In this document: positions 22,536-30,465 of the stretch, one piece after another
Numbering within the stretch: the first letter of the stretch is position 1
How the letters are laid out: each line of letters opens with the position of its first letter
Assembly (NCBI GenBank): GCA_039621445.1
Contig: CP154957.1
Span: 3,094,504-3,158,503 of the forward strand
Length of the DNA stretch: 64,000 nucleotides
DNA from: Euglena gracilis
Taxonomy: Eukaryota; Euglenida; Euglenophyceae; Euglenales
Reading direction: 5' to 3'
The notes under the pieces: generated by a model
Database searches by the model: none
Told to the model about the DNA's origin: nothing
Seen by the model: only the letters and a program-made list of their open reading frames with translations
Position numbers and translations under genes: made by a program

Positions 22536-24535
22536 GATGATGAGGCCTCCTCCGACACCTTGGCGAAGCTGAACCGCCGTGGCCCCGCCCCCCCCCTCTC
22601 CCATGGTCGCTTGGTGGGGGGCCCCCCCCCTGATGGGGATGGTGGTCTCTTTCTGTGTTTCTGGGTGGGTGGTTGGGGCTGCTTGGTCGGGGGTCCCCTT
22701 TCTGGTTGGGATGTCTTTCGTTTTCTGCTGATTTTTTGGGTGGGAGGGTTGGGCTCACCATCTTCTTGTGCTTCGCCCTCTTGGTCCCTTCCTCCCCCTT
22801 CCTCTGTCGTGGGAGTCCGAGACCATTCGGGCTCCGCACTGCGAGATGGTGAGGTACTGTGCACCCCCCTTTGGGCCATAATATTTTGAATTTTTGATAC
22901 GACCCCAAGTCGCAAATAATGGGCTTGGAAGGCCCCAAAATTTTTCCACTGACCCAGCTGCTGGACTTCTTCCACTTGCAAACCAGCATTTTTCCACCAT
23001 AAGACCCCAGCCCCTCTGGTGCTGTGGGGTTTCCAATGGGTGGTGTCCACCCCCCCCTCTTGCAGAATTTCTTTGGTAAGGGAATTCACCCTTTCTGATG
23101 TCAAAGGTCTTTTACCATCCAAAGACCATAACAAATTATTTTTGTGTCCAACCATGTGGGCTGTCCTTTCCACATATTCTTTCAATAAATGCCAGGGGCT
23201 GATGAGGGGGGTGTGTGGCAAATTCAAAATCTCCTCCCATCTTGGGAATTGCCACCCTTTCCTTTGCAATAAAATGAAAATTTTTTCTCCCACGAAACTG
23301 ATTTTTCGCTGGGTTCTGGCTAAATCAACCCCCCTGTGGAGGGCTAACAGCCTCCAACAGATGATGAGTCTGTTTCTGAGCTCTTTCACAGACAGGTCTG
23401 AGAGGGGTTTGGATTTCCTGATGATGTTTTCTAAGAAATCAGTGGGGTCCCAGAAATGGGCATACTTGCAGACATTGGAATTCCACTTCCTTTTCAATGG
23501 AGACAAAAGAGGGGAAAACCTCAATGACCCAAACCCTGGGAGTAATAAAACTGCTGCATATGCATTTCGTGCAGTGTTGAGGCTGTGGGCAGCCAAATCA
23601 AGGATGGCCTCGGCCATCTTGTGGACTGTGCAGTCCTGCAGGGGCACCCCTTTGTGCAACAATTGGCCCACCAATGTCCTGAAGGCTGAATCATATCTTT
23701 TGACATTTCCCAGATTTTTTATGTAAGTGTCGATACTGGACATCGAAACTTCCTGGGATTGTAATATTTGCCTGACACAATCAAGCAGGCCAATTTCCAC
23801 CTTGGGGGGGGCATCTCCTCCCCCCAGCAGTTGGTGAATAGACCCCATTGGGGGGGTACCAACAAAACTTTGCTGCCTGGCTTTCTGATTGCCATTAATT
23901 GGCGCCACCATGATGTTGAAGCCCAGTGGGGTACGATCAACAGACAAGTCAGGTCTGGGTTTACCATTAATCTCTGAACCCATTGGGGAATGATGCTCCA
24001 GGGGGGGTTTGCATAAACTGGGGGGAGGCCCCTCAAATCTGCCTTCAAGGCATCCACCAGCAAAGCCCCTTGGTGGGGGTATCGACAAACAAACTTGGGG
24101 AATTTTTTGTTGCTGGGTGTGCAAAACATGTCCACCTCTGGGGTGATGTCCTGTCTGAAAAATTTCAGGATTTGGTGAAAGATATGTAGGTTTAGGGTAT
24201 AATCCCCTGGGTCCTTTTGCTCCCTGGTCAGGGAGTCTGCCAATTGCTCTTTTGTGGGAACCCAAACCACCTGCAAATTGATTTGCTTTTCTTGGCAATG
24301 ATACAGCAGGGGTTTTAAAATGGAATTTAGGTAGGGCTTTTTGCCTCCCCATTTTGTTAGATAACTTACAGCCACTTGGCTGTCCACATGAAGCATTATG
24401 GTTTGTTTTGGTTTTGCCAGACTTTTTACTGTCTCCACTGCTGACATCAATTCTTTTTGGTTGATGTGAAGGATGTGCAGGTCCCTCCAAAAATCCTGCA
24501 CTTTTTGGCCTGAGTTTTTGTCCAGCCCCCCCCAC
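22508..24535 (-). CDS. Element B: tyrosine recombinase ORF
   Basis: 675-residue open frame. The recombinase proper starts near residue 220 (LLGGGDAPPKVE..., then SSIDTYIKNLGNV), has a first-arginine region LALHRGVDLARTQ, the HxxR box PHSTRGAGVL, a GQWKNFGAFQ segment giving the Trp, and the candidate nucleophile in AHYLRL. Such enzymes insert the circular DIRS cDNA without a target duplication. The first 200 residues overlap RNase H and the methyltransferase in another frame. The C-terminal tail (EPEWSRTPTTEEGGGRDQEG... and a Lys/Pro-rich end) is encoded by the internal complementary region and the terminal repeat. Intact in B. Confidence 0.8.
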   Translation of the reverse strand: MGGAGQKLRPKSAGFLEGPAHPSHQPKRIDVSSGDSKKSGKTKTNHNASCGQPSGCKLSNKMGRQKALPKFHFKTPAVSLPRKANQFAGGLGSHKRAIGRLPDQGAKGPRGLYPKPTYLSPNPEIFQTGHHPRGGHVLHTQQQKIPQVCLSIPPPRGFAGGCLEGRFEGPPPSLCKPPLEHHSPMGSEINGKPRPDLSVDRTPLGFNIMVAPINGNQKARQQSFVGTPPMGSIHQLLGGGDAPPKVEIGLLDCVRQILQSQEVSMSSIDTYIKNLGNVKRYDSAFRTLVGQLLHKGVPLQDCTVHKMAEAILDLAAHSLNTARNAYAAVLLLPGFGSLRFSPLLSPLKRKWNSNVCKYAHFWDPTDFLENIIRKSKPLSDLSVKELRNRLIICWRLLALHRGVDLARTQRKISFVGEKIFILLQRKGWQFPRWEEILNLPHTPLISPWHLLKEYVERTAHMVGHKNNLLWSLDGKRPLTSERVNSLTKEILQEGGVDTTHWKPHSTRGAGVLWWKNAGLQVEEVQQLGQWKNFGAFQAHYLRLGVVSKIQNIMAQRGVHSTSPSRSAEPEWSRTPTTEEGGGRDQEGEAQEDGEPNPPTQKISRKRKTSQPERGPPTKQPQPPTQKHRKRPPSPSGGGPPTKRPWERGGAGPRRFSFAKVSEEASSSPTPATKAQ
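22754..22855 (-). repeat. Element B internal complementary region
   Basis: In element sense it is the inverse of the 5' outer arm (ACCTCACCATCTCGCAG...GAATGGTC) followed directly by the inverse of the 3' outer arm (TCGGACTCCCACGAC...GATGGTGAG). It therefore equals the complement of the junction that would form if the two ends were joined. This is the hallmark of DIRS1-type elements and is thought to template circle formation. Confidence 0.85.
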
Positions 24536-26661
24536 TGCCAGGTGCTGCTGTCTGAAAACAGATCCTGAGAGGCCTGGGATTGAAAGGCTCTGCCCACACC
24601 TGGCTGCAAAAACGCTTTTAACTCCACAATTTGATCTTTGACCGTTGGGGAATGGTTAGGGTGTGGTCCCAACCCCACTTTGTGTGCAAATCCACCATTT
24701 TGCAAAGTTGATCTGTCAGAATTCTGAGAAATGGCATGGAGACTAAATAGCTTCTGACTTGCCCCACAATAGAGCTGAGTTTTCTGCAGCTCATTTTTTG
24801 TGCTGTGAGCACTTTTCCCAGCTCCTTTCTTAAGGATTTTAATTTTTCCTGTGGGATTTCCAGCTGGCCCTTTTTCAAATTGACCCACTGGCCCAAATGT
24901 TTTATTTCCTGTGTGGGTTCCAGACAGGATTTGGGGAGGTTTAATCTGAAACCTGCCAATAAAAGGTCCTGCTTTATTTCTGCCAAATGTTGGGCTGCAG
25001 TCTTTTTGCTGGGGGCTAACAGCAAAATGTCGTCTAGGTAGATGAAAACTACCTTTCCCTCCTTTCTCCACTTCCTTTCCCAGACTCTCATGAGAGTCAT
25101 AAATTTTTGTGGCAGGCTGCTTATACCAAAACATGCAGCTTGAAACTGCCAAGTTTCCCCCCCCCACTTGCATGCAGACATGTTTTTCCAGGCTGCTGTG
25201 CAGTTTTAGGTGAAAATAAGCATCTTTCAGATCTATTTTTCCACAGAACCATCCTTTTCTTAGGTATGGGAAAATGTTTCCCATGTGTTCCAGCCTGAAC
25301 TTCTGGGGGGTGAAATAGTGATTTAACTGTCGACAATCTGAAATCAGTCTTTCCTTGGTCTTTTCCCCTTCTTTTTTGGAAATTATGAAGTAAGGGACAA
25401 AATGTTTTGCCTCCTCTGGGGGGATTTGCCTGGTTGCCCCTGCACATTCGTATTCTCTCAGAATTTTTTGGGCAGTCATTACTTCCTGGGGAGTTTTGAA
25501 GGGAACTTTTAAGGACATTTGAGGGGGGAGGGGAAGATCTGCCATAACTCCCTCCCTTATCAGGTTTAATACCTCTCTGCTGGCTCCTGCCTTGACCCAA
25601 TGGGGGATGCTGGTCTGCAGGGCTTTGTAAGGGGGTACCCCTGGGTGTAATGTGTCTGGGGACTCCACAGGCCCCATCACTGGGGTCCTTCCCCTTGGTT
25701 GCCCCATCACTGGGGTCACCCCTGGTTGCCCCATCACTGGGGCTGTAGCTGGCCCTGCCATAGGGCTTTCCAAAGACAGGCTTTCCCCCTGTTTGTGAAT
25801 GATGGGGGAAGGTCTGTGCCTGAAATGAGGGGGTATATACAAGGCTGGGCTGATTATCTTCTGGGGGGGGCCTGTCTGAGCCAATCTTGGGCCTCCCCCC
25901 CAAGGGCTGATGTGGTGATTGCCTTGGCCACCATTTGCCTTCTGGCCTCCCCTGGCACTCAGGCCTGCTTGGCCACCATTTGCCTTCTGGCCTCCCTTGG
26001 CTCTCAGGCTTGCTTGGCCTCCATTGGCCTTTTCTCTGGGACTGTCTCTTCTCTGTCCCTCTTGATTTCCCATAAAGGCCACCATGGCCTGTTCTTGGCA
26101 TTGGCTTGCCACTCCTGGGGGGTTTGTGTCTGAAATTGCTGGGGGGAAAGTTGGACACACCTTTCCCCAATGGGCTCTTTCCAGGTTGGGGTACTGGCTG
26201 CCATAGCCTGTCCCCTGGGCCCACTGCCCTCTTGAGTAATGGCTTCCATAGCCTTGAATTTGGACCCCAGGTCCTTTTTGTTGATGGCTGCCATAGCCAT
26301 GATAATTTGAATCCTTTGGATTTGTTGAAAGGCTGCCATAGCCTTTGTCTTGACCCCTGGAAGGGGGTGGACATAGAAAAGGGGGGGGAGTCTGTTGGAC
26401 CTGTGATGGTATTCCCCTTCTGTCTTCTCTTCCTGACCACAGTTGTCCATGGTCCATGGCCATTCTCATGTTGAGAGGGGGATTTGAAAATCTCAGAAGC
26501 CTTGGGGGGTGGGGGGGTTGCGATGGCCACGGACTGGCTAGTTGCTGCCGCCCCTCCAGCTTCTGCAGCTGCTGCTGTGACTCCACCTTCCCCAGCTTCA
26601 GCTGACTTCTTGAAAGTTCTTTGCAGTTCTTCTTGAGATTCAGAGTTTCTTTGAAATTCAT
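23719..26661 (-). pseudogene. Element B: Pol (RT, RNase H, Dam-like methyltransferase) with paired indels
   Basis: 980-codon open frame starting MNFKETLNLKKN. It has a Gly-rich N-terminal part with GYGS repeats and KANGGQ repeats, then RT (ERLISDCRQLN..., GKIDLKDAYFHLKL). The catalytic YLDD (25,030-25,041) is not in this frame: a C9 run at 25,157-25,165 (8 bases in A) shifts it by +1, and a loss near 24,641-24,645 restores it. In between, about 170 residues come from the overlapping frame. RNase H (DSSTWQWGG, HVDSQVAVSYL) and the methyltransferase-like domain (VYANPPWSIIPQW; the NPPW is the adenine-methylase type motif IV) follow. RT is therefore likely dead in this copy. Confidence 0.75.
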
Positions 26662-26767
26662 TCTTCATGGAAATCCAGTTGTCGATATCTGTTGTGTTTC
26701 TTGTTCTTCTTTCTTGAATTTCTTCCAGTTCCAGTTGAATTCTTCCTGCAGGAAGTTGAAGTTCCAC
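25121..26767 (-). CDS. Element B: Gag-like ORF overlapping Pol
   Basis: 548 codons in the frame that overlaps Pol: ISMKNEFQRNSESQEELQRT, an Ala/Glu stretch, four RLWQP/RLWKP repeats, then Lys/Pro/Gly-rich sequence. It ends at 25,121 only because of the extra base at 25,157-25,165. In A the matching frame continues through RT and RNase H. Gag identity is inferred from first position and basic low-complexity character; no zinc knuckle is present, which is common in DIRS elements. Confidence 0.5.
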   Translation of the reverse strand: MELQLPAGRIQLELEEIQERRTRNTTDIDNWISMKNEFQRNSESQEELQRTFKKSAEAGEGGVTAAAAEAGGAAATSQSVAIATPPPPKASEIFKSPSQHENGHGPWTTVVRKRRQKGNTITGPTDSPPFSMSTPFQGSRQRLWQPFNKSKGFKLSWLWQPSTKRTWGPNSRLWKPLLKRAVGPGDRLWQPVPQPGKSPLGKGVSNFPPSNFRHKPPRSGKPMPRTGHGGLYGKSRGTEKRQSQRKGQWRPSKPESQGRPEGKWWPSRPECQGRPEGKWWPRQSPHQPLGGRPKIGSDRPPPEDNQPSLVYTPSFQAQTFPHHSQTGGKPVFGKPYGRASYSPSDGATRGDPSDGATKGKDPSDGACGVPRHITPRGTPLQSPADQHPPLGQGRSQQRGIKPDKGGSYGRSSPPPSNVLKSSLQNSPGSNDCPKNSERIRMCRGNQANPPRGGKTFCPLLHNFQKRRGKDQGKTDFRLSTVKSLFHPPEVQAGTHGKHFPIPKKRMVLWKNRSERCLFSPKTAQQPGKTCLHASGGGKLGSFKLHVLV

Positions 26768-26899
26768 AGAAAGTTCGGTCCACCAGTTGGTAAGAGTATT
26801 GGTTCTCGGGAAGGCAGAACTCCTCGAAAAACAATTCCACTTGAACTCGTAGTAGTAAAACTCTTTCTCCTTGAGGTCGAAGGGCAGAAATAGGAATCA

Positions 26900-27021
26900 G
26901 CCAACTCCGGCAACAAAAAGCAGTAAGAAGCACCCCCCGCGCACGCACAAACACACCAGAACAGAACAGCCGGCAAGGAAAGCAGGACCTCACCATCTCG
27001 CAGTGCGGAGCCCGAATGGTC
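26900..27021 (-). repeat. Element B 5' terminus: inverted terminal repeat plus outer arm
   Basis: Inverse of 22,437-22,535 from 26,900 to 26,997, followed by the outer arm GCAGTGCGGAGCCCGAATG to 27,021. After it the sequence returns to element A (TGTGTCCAAACCTGGGAAG). Confidence 0.85.
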
Positions 27022-27022
27022 T

Positions 27023-29090
27023 GTGTCCAAACCTGGGAAGCTCCCATGGGGGAAAGGTATGTCCAACTTACCCCACAGCTCCCTCAAACACAAACCCCTC
27101 AGGAGCTGCACATCCAGGCAAGCAACCCCCCCTTCAGGGGAAGGCCAATGGAGGCCATTATGTGCAAGAGGCCAATGGGGGCCAGGGGAAGCATCGAAAT
27201 ATCAAGGCCAATGGAGGCCATTATATGCAAAAGGCCAATGGAGGCCAGGAGAAGCATCAAGATTTCAAGGCCAATGGAGGCCATTTCAATCAAAATCAAG
27301 TGGCCATTGGAGGCCAATGCATTCAAGATCACACCAGCCCTTGGGGGGGAGGCCCAAGATTGGCTACACAAGGGCCCCCCCAGAAGGTAATCAAGCCAAA
27401 CCCCCCAGCTATATATGTACCTCCCCATTGCAGACACAGACTTTCCCCAATCTTTCAAAATCAGGGGGAAAGCCTGTCTTTGGGCAGCCCTATGGCAGGG
27501 CCAGAGGTGACCCCAGTGATGGGGCAGCCAGGCAGGACCCCAGTGATGGGGCAGCCAGGCAGGACCCCAGTGATGGGGCAGCCAGGGGAAGGGACCCCAG
27601 TGATGGGGCCTGTGGACTCCCCAGACACATTACACCCAGGGGTGCCCCCATTCATGGCCCTGCAGGCCAGCATTCACCATTGGGTCAAGGCAGGGGCCAG
27701 CACAGAGGTATTAAACCTGATAAGGGAAGGGGTCAGGGCAGATCTTCCCCTCCCCCCTCAGATGTCCTTAAAAATTCCCTTCAAAACTCCCCAAGAAATA
27801 ATGACTGCCCAAAAAATTCTGAGGGAATACGAATGTGCAGGGGCAACCAGGCAAATCACCCCAGAGGGAGCAAAACATTTTGTCCCCTATTTTATCATTT
27901 CCAAACAGGAAGGGGGAAAGACAAAGGAAAGATTAATTTCAGATTGTCGACAGTTAAATCAACATTTCACCCCCCAGAAGTTCAGACTGGAACACATGGG
28001 AAACATTTTCCCATATCTCAGAAAGGGTTGGTTCTGTGGAAAAATAGATCTGAAAGATGCTTATTTCCATTTAAAGCTGCACAGCAGCCTGGAAAAGCAT
28101 GTCTGCATGCAAGTGGGGGGGGAAACGTGGCAATTTCAAGCTGCATGCTTTGGGTTAAGCAGCCTGCCACAAAAGTTTATGACTCTCATGAGAGTCTGGG
28201 AACAGTAATGGAGGAAGGAAGGAAAGGTAGTTTTCATCTACCTAGACGACATTTTGCTGTTAGCCCCCAGCAAAAAGACAGCAGCCCAGCATTTGGCAGA
28301 AATGAAAAAAGATCTTTTACTGGCAGGTTTCAGAATAAACCTCCCCAAATCATGTCTGGAACCAACACAAGAAATAAAGCATTTGGGCCAGTGGATCAAT
28401 TTGAAAAAAGGCCAGCTGGAAATTCCACAGGAAAAATTAAAATCCCTAAGAAAGGAATTAGGAAAGGTGCTGACAGCACAAAAGATGAGCTGCAGAAAAC
28501 TCAGCTCTATTGTAGGGCAAGTCAGAAGCTATTTAGTTTCAATGCCTTTTCTCAGAATTCTGACAGATCAACTTTGCAAAATGGTGGATTTGCACACAAA
28601 GTGGGGTTGGGACCACACCCTGACCATTCCCCAGGGGGTCAAAGATCAAATTGTGGAGTTAAAAACGTTTTTGCAGCCAGGTGTGGGCAGAGCCTTTCAA
28701 TCCCAGGCCTCTCAGGAACTGTTCTCAGACAGCAGCACCTGGCAATGGGGGGGGCTGGACAAAAAGTCTGGTCAAAAGGTCCAGGATTTCTGGAGGGACC
28801 TGCATGTCCTTCACATCAATCAAAAAGAATTGATGTCTGCAGTGGAAACTGTAAAGGCTTTGGCAAAACCAAAACAAACCATTGTTCTTCATGTGGACAG
28901 CCAGGTGGCAGTCAGTTATTTGACAAAATGGGGAGGCAAAAAGCCATATTTAAATTCCATCCTAAAACCCCTTCTGTACCATTGCCAAGAAAGGCAAATC
29001 AACTTGCAGGTGGTTTGGGTTCCCACAAAAGAACAATTGGCAGACTCCCTGACCAGGGAGCAAAAAGATCCAGGGGATTATACCCTGAAC
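27023..29090 (+). CDS. Element A: second open frame across RT and RNase H
   Basis: In the frame that starts with Gag, there is no stop from 27,023 until the LTR element, about 690 codons, although RT and RNase H are read in another frame over the same DNA. The product is basic and Gly/Pro/Gln-rich (examples RGDPSDGAARQDPSDGA, GMGRQKAIFKFHPK-type stretches). The same frame continues after the LTR element into the recombinase. Either it is a real long Gag-to-recombinase protein or it stays open by composition; see the finding. Confidence 0.4.
27120..27600 (+). repeat. Two coding tandem repeats in element A
   Basis: 27,120-27,330: five or six copies of an AAGGCCAATGGAGGCCA unit of about 39-45 bp, giving KANGGH. 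27,505-27,600: a 27-30-bp unit CCCCAGTGATGGGGCAGCC, giving TPVMGQPGR in the Pol frame and DPSDGAARQ in the overlapping frame. Confidence 0.75.
29086..29090 (+). repeat. Target-site duplication, left copy (TGAAC)
   Basis: TGAAC occurs directly before the left LTR and again at 42,817-42,821 after the right LTR. The uninterrupted site in element B reads CCCTAAACCT at the same codons, so the duplication arose on insertion. Confidence 0.85.
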
Positions 29091-29689
29091 TGTGGGCGGC
29101 GGGAGGCGGCCTGGCGCCTGCGCACTGGAATTAGCGAACATTCTGCCCCATTCCGCTACTTTTTTTACCTGTGTACTTTTCCCCCCCAGGTTCTCTCTTT
29201 TCCGAATGTTTCATTCAAAGAATTGTGCATGCTGAAGGAAGGAATATCAAAAATTCAATCTGATTTCAAGGAAACAATTGTCCAAGAATTTCAAAAAGTC
29301 AATCCGGAAGGTCAATCAAAAAGAAAGAGTTCAAATTCAAAAAAAGGAAGAGCAAGCGGCGCTGGGAATCAAGGTGAAGGTGTTCTTCCGTCCCCCCCGC
29401 TACCCTTTTTTAAATTCAATCCAGGCTTTTCCTCCCCCCCCCCCTACTGCTTCAGAGGCACCCCCAAGGAGTTGGCCAAAAATACCGTTCCCCCCCCCCA
29501 ATTTTTGAATTATTTGGCTGCCGGAACCCAGGTTCTGGCTGAATTCAGGGACCAAAAGACACAAAAAAAGGGAATTTTTGGGGCGCGTGTGCCTATTTTT
29601 ACCGGAGCGCCGGGTGACTGTTTTCCCCCACTCGGCCTGCCGGGGAGCCCATTCCGTCCACGGTCACCGAACCGGCGAGAGGGGAAAAC
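29091..29689 (+). repeat. Left LTR
   Basis: Starts TGTGGGCGGC and ends GGGGAAAAC. It matches 42,221-42,816 almost base for base; the differences I see are lengths of C and T runs (for example C7 against C6 near 29,181). It carries the promoter and polyA signals in principle; no TATA box is obvious to me. The exact end is ambiguous by one T shared with the primer site and the duplication. Confidence 0.9.
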
Positions 29690-29709
29690 TGGTAGCAGAG
29701 GCTTGTTCG
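29690..29709 (+). promoter_or_regulatory. Primer binding site (initiator tRNA-Met type)
   Basis: TGGTAGCAGAGG directly after the LTR is complementary to the 3' end (with CCA) of animal-type initiator tRNA-Met over 12 bases; after that the match fades. This is the usual primer for Ty3/Gypsy minus-strand synthesis. Confidence 0.8.
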
Positions 29710-29758
29710 TTCTACGTTTTCCATTGAAGGCCATTTTCTCGAGTGCCTTCTTTTTGAA

Positions 29759-30337
29759 ATGCAAAGCGTGCACACCTCCCCAGAATTTTCCACACACGAA
29801 GAGGCTACGGCCCACCGGGACACAGACAGGATGCCAACCTTTGCGGCGGACTCTGAAGTGGTAGCCCCCACCGCAAGTCTTTCCGATAGCCCTCGGGAAG
29901 CGCAAGAAAACACCCCGAAAAGATACCCCCGATCCCCTGCCCCATCCCCGCTCCCATCCCCACAATCCCCGTTTCCCGCGCTCCCAGCCCCACCCCAACT
30001 CCCACTCATCCCCCTCCAATCCGAGTCCCTAGTCGATAGCCCTCGAGACTCGTCCCAAGTCCCCCTCCTGTTCCCGAAATCAGCCCAGCCCCAGAGCTGG
30101 GACCCGACCCCCTGGCTACCACCCGGGGCTCCACCCTCTCAGTCTTTCCCCGGGACCCCACCCTTCCCCCAGCTGATCCCTTCCCTGTCCTTCCCGTTCC
30201 CGTTCCCGTCCGAGGTGCCCCACCTGTGGGGCGTCCCGGAGCTGCAGAGTGAGCGGGCCTTCGCTGGCCTGCCGGTGCCCGTGCCCAGCCCCGGGCCACC
30301 GAGGAGCCCTGATGAGGGCATGCGGGCCATCACATAG
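29759..30337 (+). CDS. LTR element: Pro-rich leader ORF
   Basis: 192 codons from an ATG 70 bp after the LTR, in a different frame from Gag. It reads MQSVHTSPEFSTHEEATAHR..., then a Pro/Ser/Leu-rich stretch, and stops at 30,335, 130 bp before the Gag ATG. Its GC3 is high like the rest of the element. It may be a separate leader protein, or the N-terminus of Gag put out of frame by an indel. Confidence 0.35.
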   Translation: MQSVHTSPEFSTHEEATAHRDTDRMPTFAADSEVVAPTASLSDSPREAQENTPKRYPRSPAPSPLPSPQSPFPALPAPPQLPLIPLQSESLVDSPRDSSQVPLLFPKSAQPQSWDPTPWLPPGAPPSQSFPGTPPFPQLIPSLSFPFPFPSEVPHLWGVPELQSERAFAGLPVPVPSPGPPRSPDEGMRAIT

Positions 30338-30465
30338 CACACCCCGCCCACGAGCTGGGCCCCGGCGAGTCCGAGGGCCGAGACGGGGTCCCCGTCCCAT
30401 CCGTGCATCCATCCCTGCAGTCTGCTCTGCCACCTGTGCCGGTGGCAGGGCCCTCGCCGTCGCAG

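Larger units (their letters stand above)
22379..27021 (-). mobile_element. DIRS-type retroelement B, inserted in A
   Basis: Full-length minus-strand copy of the same family as A, 4.64 kb: right end 27,021 is its 5' end, left end 22,379 its 3' end. It carries terminal repeats (26,900-26,997 and 22,437-22,535), outer arms, an internal complementary region (22,754-22,855), overlapping Gag/Pol frames and a recombinase. It interrupts A between ...RLWQP and SKPGK. B itself reads through this point as ...RLWQPVPQPGKSPLGKG, which proves where A was cut. A and B clearly differ in sequence, so B was not made from A by local duplication. Confidence 0.88.
27022..29090 (+). pseudogene. Element A: Pol, RT and RNase H part, with in-frame stop
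   Basis: The frame resumes after B with KANGGH repeats (27,120-27,330) and GQPGRTPVM repeats (27,490-27,600). It continues into RT (ERLISDCRQLNQHF, GKIDLKDAYFHLKL, the active site FIYLDDILLL at 28,233-28,262) and RNase H (DSSTWQWGG, HVDSQVAVSYLTKW, VWVPTKEQLADSLTRE). A TAA at 28,206-28,208, where B has a lysine codon, cuts the frame 11 codons before YLDD. At 29,090, just after GDYTLN, the LTR element interrupts it. No frameshift is seen in the run that is broken in B (8 G here). Confidence 0.8.

Noticed and set aside
26871-28208. A 445-codon plus-strand ORF starting MRSKGRNRN
   Set aside because: Its start lies in the terminal repeat of minus-strand element B and runs across the B/A border into A's Pol frame; it is a chance fusion.
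28254-29864. A 536-codon plus-strand ORF joining RNase H to LTR sequence
   Set aside because: The frame simply continues from element A into the inserted LTR; the last third is not a native part of A.
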